Below the pieces are notes generated by a model. That model did no database searches, was not told the origin of the DNA, and was given only the letters and a program-made list of their open reading frames with translations. A program made the position numbers and the translations under genes. This document shows, piece after piece, positions 1 to 7,108 of a DNA stretch of 26,703 bases (positions are counted from its first letter, which is position 1; each line of letters begins with the position of its first letter). This DNA comes from an uncultured Verrucomicrobia subdivision 3 bacterium (GTDB lineage Bacteria; Verrucomicrobiota; Verrucomicrobiae; Limisphaerales; UBA11358): the NCBI GenBank assembly GCA_903921455.1, contig CAIXPZ010000215.1, forward strand, positions 1 through 26,703, in the 5' to 3' direction.

Positions 1-132
1 CCACATCACGGAAAAGATGCCGAGCTCGGTGTAGCTCGGCGTGCGGCCGAGGATTTCCACGGCGTGGGCGTATTCTTCCGGCGTGAGGTTGTGTTTGGCA
101 ACCAACTCTGGGGTGATGGCGGGTTCGGTCAT
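1..132 (-). CDS. purL: Phosphoribosylformylglycinamidine synthase large subunit PurL, N-terminal fragment
   Basis: The first 44 codons of a gene that runs off the left edge. The fragment starts [20 protein letters not shown] and continues through an [18 protein letters not shown] stretch, which is the characteristic N-terminus of the small-type PurL that works with PurS and PurQ. PurL is the ATP-dependent amidotransferase subunit that turns FGAR into FGAM in de novo purine synthesis. The ATG at 130-132 fits the family start. There is no clear Shine-Dalgarno sequence, since the 24 bases upstream are almost pure A/T on this strand. Transcription would come through from purS, purQ and the AbiTii-like gene. 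The call is firm although the protein is cut. Confidence 0.9.
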   Translation of the reverse strand, partial: MTEPAITPELVAKHNLTPEEYAHAVEILGRTPSYTELGIFSVMW

Positions 133-156
133 GGAAATAAAATCAAAATTAAATAA

Positions 157-969
157 TTATTCTAGGCCCAACGACTTTCTCACAATTTCTGCGCTCGCTC
201 CCAAGAAATCCTTGTTCTTAACAACCCAACCTTTTGCTTTTTCAATCAAGCTGGGTTTTTGAGCCGGCGAGGCTTTGGTCATTTCGTCCATTATGTTTTC
301 GAGAGCATTTCGTTCGGATTGGGGAACACCAGATTCTTTTAGAGTCTGATGAATCGAGCTGTAATCATACAGTTGCACATTTGAATGTGAAACGTTCCCG
401 ATTATTCCGGTGAACTTCTGGATATGAAATGTTTGGCTTGTGGCGGCCTTCATTTCCTTTTCATCAAAGCCCATATCTTCTCCAAGAATTCCGCGTTTTT
501 CTAATTCAACAGTCCAATTCAAAATTTCATTTTTTACAGCTTCTAAGATGCGGATGAGTTGATTGCTCGATATTACAATTCTTTGAGCCCACTGGCTTAC
601 CAAGTAATCACTGCCACCAAGTCCTTGGACTGGAATATGGGTTGGAGGTGGAAAATGGCATTGCTGCCCTTTCGACAAGCTTTCGATTTCAGAAATCGGA
701 AAAGACAAGGCATGCGATTCCTGAACGTTGCCTGCCATCTGCCAGCCACGGACTGGATTGTGGACATGCAAAGTGCCTCCGGCTGTGTATCTATAATCAG
801 GCACGGGTTTGCTTGTCGATTTGTAGCCGTTTAACTCTGCATCAATAAACTCTGAGATATCCGTTAAACCCAGTTTGGCTGAAATAAGTTTTGCGGTGCG
901 GAGAATTTCCGTCGTGGATTTAGACGAATTGAGAATGTCGCGCTGCAAATCTCGGACGAGTGATGACAT
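157..969 (-). CDS. AbiTii-domain protein (putative abortive-infection type defence protein)
   Basis: A 270-residue soluble protein. Its N-terminus (about residues 1-50, with [13 protein letters not shown], then a [18 protein letters not shown] stretch) resembles the AbiTii domain, whose hallmark is a helix followed by LGL...W/FI..ELNGY. I recognise this by pattern and not by a search. AbiTii proteins are linked to abortive phage infection, but their biochemical activity is not settled. The middle holds a beta-rich stretch (about 55-130) and the C-terminus (about 215-265) is helical and lysine-rich. The ATG at 967-969 has GGAG ten bases upstream. The gene is 58 bases after purQ and 24 bases before purL on the same strand, so it is probably co-transcribed with them. 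It is visibly more AT-rich than its neighbours, which suggests recent acquisition. Confidence 0.7.
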   Translation of the reverse strand: MSSLVRDLQRDILNSSKSTTEILRTAKLISAKLGLTDISEFIDAELNGYKSTSKPVPDYRYTAGGTLHVHNPVRGWQMAGNVQESHALSFPISEIESLSKGQQCHFPPPTHIPVQGLGGSDYLVSQWAQRIVISSNQLIRILEAVKNEILNWTVELEKRGILGEDMGFDEKEMKAATSQTFHIQKFTGIIGNVSHSNVQLYDYSSIHQTLKESGVPQSERNALENIMDEMTKASPAQKPSLIEKAKGWVVKNKDFLGASAEIVRKSLGLE

Positions 970-1027
970 TATGTTCTCACTCCTTCGTTAATTTGATTTT
1001 CGACCAAGTTCATTCTCCACCTTCAAA

Positions 1028-1738
1028 TCACGCCGCTTGCGCGACCGTTTTGTTTTTGAGCGCGGCGAAGATGCTTTCGAAAATCCATTTGCCGTCGTCG
1101 CTGCCGAGCAGCGGTTCGCAGGCGCGTTCGGGATGCGGCATCAGGCCAGCCACGTTGCGCTTTTCATTGCAGATGCCGGCGATGTTCAGCAGCGCGCCGT
1201 TCGGATTCGCGCTGTCGGTCAGGTGGCCGTCCTGGTCGCAGTATTGCCAGAGGATTTGATTGTTGGCCTTAAGCTTCGCCAGCGTTTCTTCGTCGGCAAA
1301 ATAGCAGCCTTCGCCGTGGGCGATGGGCACGCGGAGAATTTTGCCCGCCGGAATCTGGCTGGTGAACGGCGAATCGTTCGTGGCGGTCTTGAGGAAGATG
1401 TTTTCGCAGTGGAATTGCAGGTCGCGATTGCGGATGAGCGCGCCGGGCAGCAGGTGCGATTCGGTCAGGACTTGAAAGCCGTTGCAGATGCCGATGACGA
1501 GGCCGCCGTTGTCGGCGAATTGTTTCACGGCCTGCATCACGGGGCTGAACCGCGCGATCGCGCCGCAGCGCAGGTAATCGCCGTAGCTGAAACCGCCGGG
1601 CACGATGACGCAGTCGGCGTCGCCGAGCGAGGCATCCTTGTGCCAGACGAGGCGCGCGGAATGGCCGAAGTGCCGCACGGCGTGGACGGCGTCCTGGTCG
1701 CAGTTGCTGGCGGGAAATTGGAGAACGGAAAAATTCAT
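1028..1738 (-). CDS. purQ: Phosphoribosylformylglycinamidine synthase glutaminase subunit PurQ
   Basis: A class I glutamine amidotransferase that supplies ammonia to PurL for FGAM formation. The 236-residue protein begins [20 protein letters not shown], and the P-x-SN-x-D start is typical of PurQ. The nucleophile is Cys85 in GICNG, and the catalytic His202 and Glu204 lie in [22 protein letters not shown] is the conserved phosphate and oxyanion region. An ATG six codons upstream is in frame, but it falls inside a repetitive linker, so the start at 1738 was chosen. It follows purS in transcription order and precedes the AbiTii-like gene. Confidence 0.95.
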   Translation of the reverse strand: MNFSVLQFPASNCDQDAVHAVRHFGHSARLVWHKDASLGDADCVIVPGGFSYGDYLRCGAIARFSPVMQAVKQFADNGGLVIGICNGFQVLTESHLLPGALIRNRDLQFHCENIFLKTATNDSPFTSQIPAGKILRVPIAHGEGCYFADEETLAKLKANNQILWQYCDQDGHLTDSANPNGALLNIAGICNEKRNVAGLMPHPERACEPLLGSDDGKWIFESIFAALKNKTVAQAA

Positions 1739-1741
1739 GGC

Positions 1742-1800
1742 GTTAAATCGTTGCATCGTTGAATCGTGAATCGTCGCCCGAGGTAACGATTCAACGATTC
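1742..1800. repeat. Short ATCGT-type tandem linker with inverted repeat between purS and purQ
   Basis: The gap between purS and purQ consists almost entirely of repeated units such as AAATCGTTG, CATCGTTG and AATCGTGAATCGT, followed by their inverted copies. A perfect 13-base-pair inverted repeat joins 1755-1767 to 1786-1798, with an 18-base loop. A related linker lies between kdpA and kdpB at 16278-16310. It could form an RNA hairpin that modulates purQ translation or mRNA stability, but no function is proven. Confidence 0.6.
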
Positions 1801-1805
1801 ACGCT

Positions 1806-2048
1806 TCATTCGATTTCCAGTTTGTAATCTTCGATGACCGGGTTGCTCAACAGCTTGTGCGCCGCGTCGTTCAATGCCTTGGTCGCAGCGGCTTTGTCCG
1901 TGCCGGGCGCGAGGTCGATCTCGATGTATTTGCCGATGTGCACGCCGGTGACGCCGGTGTAGCCCATGTGTTCGAGGGCTTTTTTAACGGTGATGCCTTG
2001 CGGGTCAACGACCGCTTTCTTTGGGGTGATGATGATTTTTGCTTTCAT
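1806..2048 (-). CDS. purS: Phosphoribosylformylglycinamidine synthase subunit PurS
   Basis: An 80-residue protein starting MKAKIIITPKKAVVDPQGIT, which matches the size and N-terminus of PurS. It holds PurQ and PurL together and channels ammonia between them. Conserved features include DPQG near residues 15-18, a KKALEHMGY helix, and GKYIEID, with NPVIEDYKLEIE at the C-terminus. A longer frame starts 16 codons upstream, but family length favours the ATG at 2046-2048. It is the first gene of the minus-strand purine run and is divergent from zwf. No clear ribosome-binding site is visible. Confidence 0.92.
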   Translation of the reverse strand: MKAKIIITPKKAVVDPQGITVKKALEHMGYTGVTGVHIGKYIEIDLAPGTDKAAATKALNDAAHKLLSNPVIEDYKLEIE

Positions 2049-2232
2049 GCGCGCGCCGGAAAATTTTGCGGAAAAATTCCCCCGGAAGCGAGCCAAAAAG
2101 TTTTACGCGCGGATGGCCGGCGGGCGATCTCGTAATACCCGCATTCCCGGCCCCCGGGGATTATATCAATTTTCCGCCGCCAGAACATAAGGGGGAGTTG
2201 AAATTCGCCGCAAGTTGCGCCATTGTTCGCGC

Positions 2233-3795
2233 ATGAATGTTTCGGAACCCTTAGATGGCGCGCCGGTCTGCAATCTTGGCGAGACGCGCAAACCCGTGGA
2301 GCCCTGCACCATCGTCATCTTCGGCGCGAGCGGCGACCTCACGGCGCGCAAGCTGATTCCCGCGCTGTATCATCTCGCCAAGGACAAGCAGATGCCGCCG
2401 ACCTTCCGCATCATCGGCTTTGCGCGGCGCGAGAAGACCGATGAATCGTGGCGTCAGGAATTGCGCTCCGCCCTCGATCAGTTTTCGCGCACCAAGCCGG
2501 TGGACGAACAGGTCTGGAAGGATTTTTCGGCAAAGGTGTTTTATTGCGTCGGCGATCTCACTGACGCGGCGGCCTATGCCAAGCTTGAACAAAAGCTGAC
2601 TTCCTTCGGGAGCGCGCCGTTGCGGAAGAACCTTTTATTTTACCTCGCCACCCAGCCCAGCCAGTTCGGCGCGGTCGTCCAGCAATTGCACGATGCGAAG
2701 TTGCTTCACCGTGAAAACGGCGAACACGGCTGGCAGCGGCTGGTCGTGGAGAAGCCATTCGGGCACGACCTCGCGTCCGCGCACGCGTTGAACGCCGAGT
2801 TGACGCGCTTCGCCCACGAGTCGCAGGTCTGCCGCATTGATCATTATCTCGGCAAGGAAACGGTGCAGAACATCCTGATGTTCCGGTTTTCTAATTCCAT
2901 TTTCGAGCGGCTGTGGAACCGTGAATCCGTGGATCACGTCCAGATCACCGTCAGCGAAAAACTCGGCGTGGGCGAACGCGGCGGCTATTATGAGGAGGCT
3001 GGCGCGATCCGGGACATGGTGCAGAACCACATGCTGCAAGTCCTTGCGCTCATCGCGATGGAACCGCCCGTGTCGCTGGAAGCCGAGTCCGTGCGCGATG
3101 AAAAAGTCAAATTGCTGAAATCCATCCGCGCGCTCACGCCCGCCGACGTGGCCAAACAAGTCGTGCGCGGTCAATACTTCGCCGGCGCGGTCGGCGGCGA
3201 ACTGCGCCCCGGCTACCGGCAGGAACCCAAGGTGAAAACCGATTCCAACGTCGAAACCTTTGTCGCGATGAAGCTGCTGATCGACAACTGGCGCTGGTCG
3301 GGCGTGCCGTTCTATCTGCGCACCGGCAAAAACCTGCCGCAAAGCGCCAGCGAAGTGCGGATCCAATTTCGCCCCACGCCGAATGTTTTGTTCGCCGCCC
3401 AATGCGGGGAGAAGCTCGACGCCAACGCGCTCACCCTTCGCCTCCAGCCGAACGAGGGCATTTCCCTCCACTTCAACGGCAAGGTGCCCGGCATCGGCAC
3501 CAGCGTGCGCCCCGTGCGGATGCACTTTAGCTACAACGCCGAGTTTGGCGCTTATACGCCCGAAGCCTACGAGCGTCTGCTGCTCGACGCCATCGCCGGC
3601 GACGCGACCCTCTTCATCCGTCGCGACGAAGTGGAAACCGCGTGGCAAATCGTGGATTCCATCCGCGCCGGCTGGGAAGGCAAGCCGCTGACGAACCGTG
3701 AATTTTACGCCGCCGGCACCTGGGGGCCGATTGCGGCGGACGATTTGCTGGCGCAACTCGGTCACGAATGGCACGAGCCGCAGGTGATAAAATAA
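2233..3795 (+). CDS. zwf: Glucose-6-phosphate 1-dehydrogenase
   Basis: The enzyme oxidises glucose 6-phosphate to 6-phosphogluconolactone and reduces NADP+ (or NAD+), the entry step of the oxidative pentose phosphate pathway. The 520-residue protein has the nucleotide-binding GASGDLTARK at residues 31-40 and the signature RIDHYLGKE at 201-209, where Lys208 binds substrate and His204 belongs to the active-site signature. WRWSGVPFYLRTGK and the C-terminal beta domain are also present. The length is close to the usual 490-510 with a short N-terminal extension of about 20 residues. An in-frame TTG at 2215 is an alternative start, with GGGGGAG at 2191-2197 upstream. The gene stands alone, divergent from purS. 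Confidence 0.96.
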   Translation: MNVSEPLDGAPVCNLGETRKPVEPCTIVIFGASGDLTARKLIPALYHLAKDKQMPPTFRIIGFARREKTDESWRQELRSALDQFSRTKPVDEQVWKDFSAKVFYCVGDLTDAAAYAKLEQKLTSFGSAPLRKNLLFYLATQPSQFGAVVQQLHDAKLLHRENGEHGWQRLVVEKPFGHDLASAHALNAELTRFAHESQVCRIDHYLGKETVQNILMFRFSNSIFERLWNRESVDHVQITVSEKLGVGERGGYYEEAGAIRDMVQNHMLQVLALIAMEPPVSLEAESVRDEKVKLLKSIRALTPADVAKQVVRGQYFAGAVGGELRPGYRQEPKVKTDSNVETFVAMKLLIDNWRWSGVPFYLRTGKNLPQSASEVRIQFRPTPNVLFAAQCGEKLDANALTLRLQPNEGISLHFNGKVPGIGTSVRPVRMHFSYNAEFGAYTPEAYERLLLDAIAGDATLFIRRDEVETAWQIVDSIRAGWEGKPLTNREFYAAGTWGPIAADDLLAQLGHEWHEPQVIK

Positions 3796-3897
3796 ATTTT
3801 TCTCCCGCCAATTGTTAAAAACCCTGACAAAATTGTCCGGTTTCTGGGCGTCCTGAGGGGTGGTTGAAAAATATTTAATACCGCGCATCGTTTTAAC

Positions 3898-3926
3898 TTG
3901 TAACCAAACGGTTAATTAGCTATCTA
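3898..3926 (+). promoter_or_regulatory. Possible weak sigma-70 type promoter for the RNA upstream of accA
   Basis: TTGTAA at 3898-3903 and TATCTA at 3921-3926 are separated by 17 bases. Each matches the consensus only partly (4/6 and 3/6). The position would start transcription near 3933, in front of the structured region that ends at the terminator near 4160. Confidence 0.25.
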
Positions 3927-3929
3927 TGA

Positions 3930-4165
3930 AGGTGTCGGGCGCGAAAGTTTTTTGAAAACATTTTGAACTTTTTTCCAGCGGCAACGTCTGAAGATTAGTT
4001 GATAAAAATTTCGCTGTCCGTTTAGGGTTGGCATAGAGGTTTTGCTTGCGGTGCGGCTCGGACAGAGACCCCAAGTTGGTCGCATCGCCCTTCTGAGCGC
4101 CTGAGTGAAGGCGTATTTAACCTCATCACTGCAAAGGCCGGACGCAAGTCCGGCCTTTCGCTTTT
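3930..4165 (+). ncRNA. Candidate structured small RNA or accA leader
   Basis: No known RNA family was recognised. The sequence contains four complementary pairings in order. CTGTCCG at 4014-4020 is complementary to CGGACAG at 4059-4065. GCGGTGCGGC at 4048-4057 pairs with GTCGCATCGC at 4079-4088 using two G-U pairs. The interleaving of these two helices gives pseudoknot topology, or else two mutually exclusive folds. A small CGCCT/AGGCG hairpin follows near 4100-4115, and an 11-base-pair terminator with a GCAA tetraloop ends it. The 75 bases from terminator to accA mean it could be an independent small RNA or an attenuating 5' leader. The 5' end is a guess. Confidence 0.4.
4133..4164 (+). terminator. 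Rho-independent terminator
   Basis: The perfect stem AAAGGCCGGAC (4133-4143) / GTCCGGCCTTT (4148-4158) encloses a GCAA tetraloop and is followed by TCGCTTTT. It ends either the candidate RNA or zwf readthrough and sits upstream of accA. Confidence 0.85.
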
Positions 4166-4234
4166 CTGCCGGCTGCTTTCCCCGCCTGAATTCCGCATTG
4201 ATTACCCGCCCAAAGCCACTAAAATCTCCCACGC

Positions 4235-5254
4235 ATGAAACATCGGCTCGACTTCGAAAAGCCCATCATCGAACTGCAGAACAAGCTCGACGAACTCCGC
4301 GCCCATCCGGAGAAACATTCGCTGGGCATCAGTTTCGAAGAGGAAATCCTGATCATCGAAAAGAAGATTCAGGAGACGCGCCGGCAGATTTTTCTCCACC
4401 TCACCCCGTGGCAGCGGGTTCAACTCGCGCGGCATCCGCGCCGGCCTTACACGCTGGATTATTTTGAGAAAACCTTTTCCGATTTTCAGGAGCTTCACGG
4501 CGACCGCTTGTTTGCCGAGGATCGGGCGATGGTCTGCGGGTTTGCCAAACTGGGCGAACACCGGGTGCTCGTCGTCGGCACCCAGAAGGGTCGCGATACC
4601 AAGGAAAACATTCTGCGTAACTTCGGTTCCGCCCACCCTGAAGGCTACCGCAAGGCGCTGCGCTTGATGCGGCTGGCGAACAAATTCGGCCTGCCCATTA
4701 TCACCTTGATTGACACGGCGGGTGCCTATCCCGGCATCGGTGCGGAAGAGCGGCACATCGCTGAGGCGATTGCGGTCAACCTGCGCGAAATGACTCTGCT
4801 CGAAGTGCCGATCATCACCGCTGTCATCGGCGAAGGCGGTTCCGGTGGCGCGCTCGGTATCGGCGTGGCGGACCGGGTGTTGATCTTGGAGAACGCCTAT
4901 TATTCCGTCATCAGTCCCGAAGGCTGCGCGGCGATTCTTTGGAAAGATCGCGCCAACGCGGCCAAAGCCGCCGCCGCGCTGCGGATCACGGCGAAGGATT
5001 TATTGGAGCTGAAACTCGTGGACGAAATCGTTTCCGAACCGCTTGGCGGCGCGCACACCGATCCGGTGGTCATCGCTGCCACCTTGAAAATGCACCTGAT
5101 TAAGCATCTCGAGGAAGTCCTCGCCTTGCCCGTGCCGGAACGTTTGAAGCAGCGTTATCAGAAATTCCGCGCGCACGGCCATTTTGTCGAAAAAGCCGAT
5201 AATGCCGCGGAAATGAAGCCGGCCAAGTCGGGGCAAACGGTGGTCACCGCTTGA
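4235..5254 (+). CDS. accA: Acetyl-CoA carboxylase carboxyltransferase subunit alpha
   Basis: AccA forms the carboxyltransferase with AccD and moves the carboxyl group from biotin to acetyl-CoA, making malonyl-CoA for fatty acid synthesis. The 339-residue protein has the usual N-terminal helical hairpin (LDFEKPIIELQNKLDELR), ELHGDR, the near-invariant GTQKGRDTKENI followed by a PEGYRKALRLM stretch, IDTAGAYPGIGAEERHIAEA, and the glycine-rich GEGGSGGALGIGVAD. It is about 20 residues longer than most AccA proteins, and the extra lies at the C-terminus. The ATG at 4235 gives the standard N-terminus. The stop is two bases before the manA start, so the two are probably co-transcribed. Confidence 0.96.
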   Translation: MKHRLDFEKPIIELQNKLDELRAHPEKHSLGISFEEEILIIEKKIQETRRQIFLHLTPWQRVQLARHPRRPYTLDYFEKTFSDFQELHGDRLFAEDRAMVCGFAKLGEHRVLVVGTQKGRDTKENILRNFGSAHPEGYRKALRLMRLANKFGLPIITLIDTAGAYPGIGAEERHIAEAIAVNLREMTLLEVPIITAVIGEGGSGGALGIGVADRVLILENAYYSVISPEGCAAILWKDRANAAKAAAALRITAKDLLELKLVDEIVSEPLGGAHTDPVVIAATLKMHLIKHLEEVLALPVPERLKQRYQKFRAHGHFVEKADNAAEMKPAKSGQTVVTA

Positions 5255-5256
5255 CC

Positions 5257-6237
5257 ATGCTTTATCCTTTTGTTTTCAAGTCGATCTACAAGGATCGCAT
5301 CTGGGGCGGCCGCGAATTGGAACGCCTCTACGCTAAAAAAATTCCCGCCGGCCAGCCCATCGGCGAGGCCTGGGAAGTTTCCGACCGGCCCGGCGACGCC
5401 AGCGTCATAACCAACGGACCGCTTGCCGGGAAAGATATCCGCTGGCTCATGGAAAATCACGCGACGGAAATCCTGGGTGAAGCCAGGCCGGCGGCGGCCG
5501 GCCGTTTTCCGCTGCTCTGCAAAATCCTCGACGCTCGCGAAAAACTGTCGCTCCAGGTCCATCCGCCCGCCAGCCAGGCGGCGAAACTCAAAGGCGAGCC
5601 CAAGACTGAAATGTGGTTCATTGCCGACGCCGCGCCGAATGCGTGCTTGTATGTCGGCCTCCAGCGCGGCGTGACCCGCGCGGAGTTTGATCGGAAGATT
5701 TCCGACGGCACCGTGGCGGATTGCTTTCACCGCATTCCCGTCAAAGCCGGCGACACGATGTTTCTGCCGAGCGGGCGTGTTCACGCCATCGGCGACGGCT
5801 TGGTGATATTTGAGATCCAGCAGAATTCCGACACCACCTACCGTGTGTTCGATTGGAACCGTGTCGGTCTCGACGGCCGGCCGCGCGAATTGCACATCGC
5901 GCAATCGCTGGCGAGCATTGATTTCAACGACTTCGAGCCGGAACTCGTGCCTGCGAATTATCGCCCGGGTCCGGGTTTCCAATTCCGCCAGTTGGTGGAG
6001 GATCCGTTGTTCAACGTGCAGGAATTAGTGTTTGCAAACACCGGTTCCGTCAAGCTCGCCGGTCAATACCTGCGCATTATCGCCGTCACAAAGGGGGCGG
6101 CGGTCATCGCCGACGATAGCAGTGGACTGACCGCAGAATTGAAGGCCGGTGATTTTTGCCTGATTCCAGCCTGTTTGAAAAATGTCGAGGTTCGCGCGTC
6201 GGCCAATACCTCATTCCTCTGCACCGAGGCAAACTGA
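5257..6237 (+). CDS. manA: Mannose-6-phosphate isomerase, class I (short type)
   Basis: A zinc-dependent cupin enzyme interconverting mannose 6-phosphate and fructose 6-phosphate, linking glycolysis to GDP-mannose and surface sugar synthesis. The 326-residue protein begins MLYPFVFKSIYKDRIWGGRE. It has the zinc and active-site segments LQVHPPA, KTEMWFIADA, FLPSGRVHAIGDG and EIQQNSDTTYRVFDWNR, as in the short Bacillus-type enzymes. A TTG overlapping the accA stop would add two residues, but the ATG at 5257 is preferred. The gene follows accA by two bases and ends two bases from a convergent small ORF. Confidence 0.94.
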   Translation: MLYPFVFKSIYKDRIWGGRELERLYAKKIPAGQPIGEAWEVSDRPGDASVITNGPLAGKDIRWLMENHATEILGEARPAAAGRFPLLCKILDAREKLSLQVHPPASQAAKLKGEPKTEMWFIADAAPNACLYVGLQRGVTRAEFDRKISDGTVADCFHRIPVKAGDTMFLPSGRVHAIGDGLVIFEIQQNSDTTYRVFDWNRVGLDGRPRELHIAQSLASIDFNDFEPELVPANYRPGPGFQFRQLVEDPLFNVQELVFANTGSVKLAGQYLRIIAVTKGAAVIADDSSGLTAELKAGDFCLIPACLKNVEVRASANTSFLCTEAN

Positions 6238-6239
6238 CG

Positions 6240-6452
6240 TTACCAGAGAATTTTCGGTGAAGATTTTTCACCGTCTGGCCGGCCGCGGAACGCCGCCATT
6301 TCAAACTTTAACCAACGGCGGAATTTTCCCGGGAACCCCGCCGGCTGATTTCCGTCGGTAGTTTGTTGACTGATCTCCGCGCGGATCTTCGCTTTGCGGG
6401 CGGCGGTCCAGCGCCGATGACCATCCGCGACAAAATGGGTTTTGGCCTTCAT
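6240..6452 (-). CDS. Small basic protein coupled to yqgE, unknown function
   Basis: A 70-codon frame beginning MKAKTHFVADGHRRWTAARK. It is strongly basic, has no membrane segment, and I do not recognise the family. The ATG at 6450-6452 overlaps the yqgE stop as TGATG, which is the usual sign of translational coupling. It ends two bases from the manA stop on the other strand, so it fills the gap between the two genes. A GTG three codons upstream is an alternative start. The compact fit supports a real gene, but composition alone cannot prove it. Confidence 0.45.
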   Translation of the reverse strand: MKAKTHFVADGHRRWTAARKAKIRAEISQQTTDGNQPAGFPGKFRRWLKFEMAAFRGRPDGEKSSPKILW

Positions 6453-7015
6453 CAATTCCACGACAAATCCTCCGGCGTTTGCGCGAGCAGTTTGTTCTTC
6501 CAGCCGCCTTTGCGTTGCAGGACTTTTTGCCAGAGCTGTTCGGGCGGCGTTTCAAAAACCAGTTCCAGCGACGCGGGAAATGTCAGCCAGGATTTCCGCT
6601 TCATCTCGCTTTCCAGCTGGCCGGGACTCCAGCCGGAATAGCCGGCGAACATCCGCACCTTTTTCGTTGCGGAAAACACCTCGCCGATCTCCAGCAGGTC
6701 ATCCAGCGAATGACCGAGCGCAAGGTTTGGCAGCACGTCGGCTTCGGGAATGAAGCTGTCCGTGTGCAGATAGCTCAGCGCGCCGGGTTGCACCGGGCCG
6801 CCGAGGTAGAGCGGGGCGGCCTTGAGCAATTCCGGCAGGTCGGCGATGATCAAATCGCCGACAGTTTTACCGACGGTGCGGTTGAGGACGAGGCCGAACG
6901 CGCCCTCGGCGTCGTGCTTGCAGACGAGCAGCACGGTGTGCTGGAAAAAGGACCCGCCCAGCTGCCCGCTGTCGAGCAGCAGTTGCCCCTGCAAAGTTTT
7001 TCGTTTGTCGGCCAT
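6452..7015 (-). CDS. YqgE/AlgH family protein (UPF0301)
   Basis: A 187-residue protein with the UPF0301 pattern: LQGQLLLDSGQLGGSFFQHTV near the start, then HDAEGAFGLVLNRTVGKTVGD, LYLGGPVQPGALSYLHT, and MFAGYSGWSPGQLESEM. The family is widespread and its biochemical role is uncertain; in Pseudomonas AlgH has been linked to alginate regulation. The ATG at 7013-7015 gives the standard N-terminus. It overlaps a small basic ORF downstream and is separated from transketolase, on the same strand, by a strong terminator, so it is probably transcribed separately. Confidence 0.93.
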   Translation of the reverse strand: MADKRKTLQGQLLLDSGQLGGSFFQHTVLLVCKHDAEGAFGLVLNRTVGKTVGDLIIADLPELLKAAPLYLGGPVQPGALSYLHTDSFIPEADVLPNLALGHSLDDLLEIGEVFSATKKVRMFAGYSGWSPGQLESEMKRKSWLTFPASLELVFETPPEQLWQKVLQRKGGWKNKLLAQTPEDLSWN

Positions 7016-7052
7016 CGCTACCGGAAATGTGCCTCAAGTTTACGCCGCTGGC

Positions 7053-7092
7053 AAAAAAGAAAAACGCGGAGAATTGCTTCTCCGCGCTTTTT
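7053..7092 (-). terminator. Rho-independent terminator after transketolase
   Basis: CGCGGAGAA (7065-7073) and TTCTCCGCG (7078-7086) form a perfect 9-base-pair stem with a TTGC loop. On the minus strand the stem is followed by a T-rich run (complement of 7053-7064). It lies 17 bases beyond the transketolase stop. T residues on the other side could also let it act on the plus strand. Confidence 0.85.
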
Positions 7093-7108
7093 AATGTGAT
7101 CTCCGTAA

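Larger units (their letters stand above)
3796..4234. other. Gene-free gap between zwf and accA
   Basis: This 439-base gap holds no convincing protein-coding frame. Its left part (to about 4015) is AT-rich. Its right part contains several complementary arms and a perfect terminator hairpin, described separately as a candidate non-coding RNA. Confidence 0.7.

Noticed and set aside
1037..1762. Long plus-strand frame opposite purQ
   Set aside because: It is the antisense shadow of purQ in GC-rich DNA; purQ has catalytic motifs and the shadow has none.
2635..3888. 417-codon minus-strand frame opposite zwf
   Set aside because: Composition rich in G, A, V, H and R without motifs, fully overlapping the well-supported zwf gene.
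4026..4046. Sigma-54-like promoter (TTGGCA ... TTTGC) upstream of accA
   Set aside because: The GG-to-GC spacing is two bases longer than the strict sigma-54 spacing.
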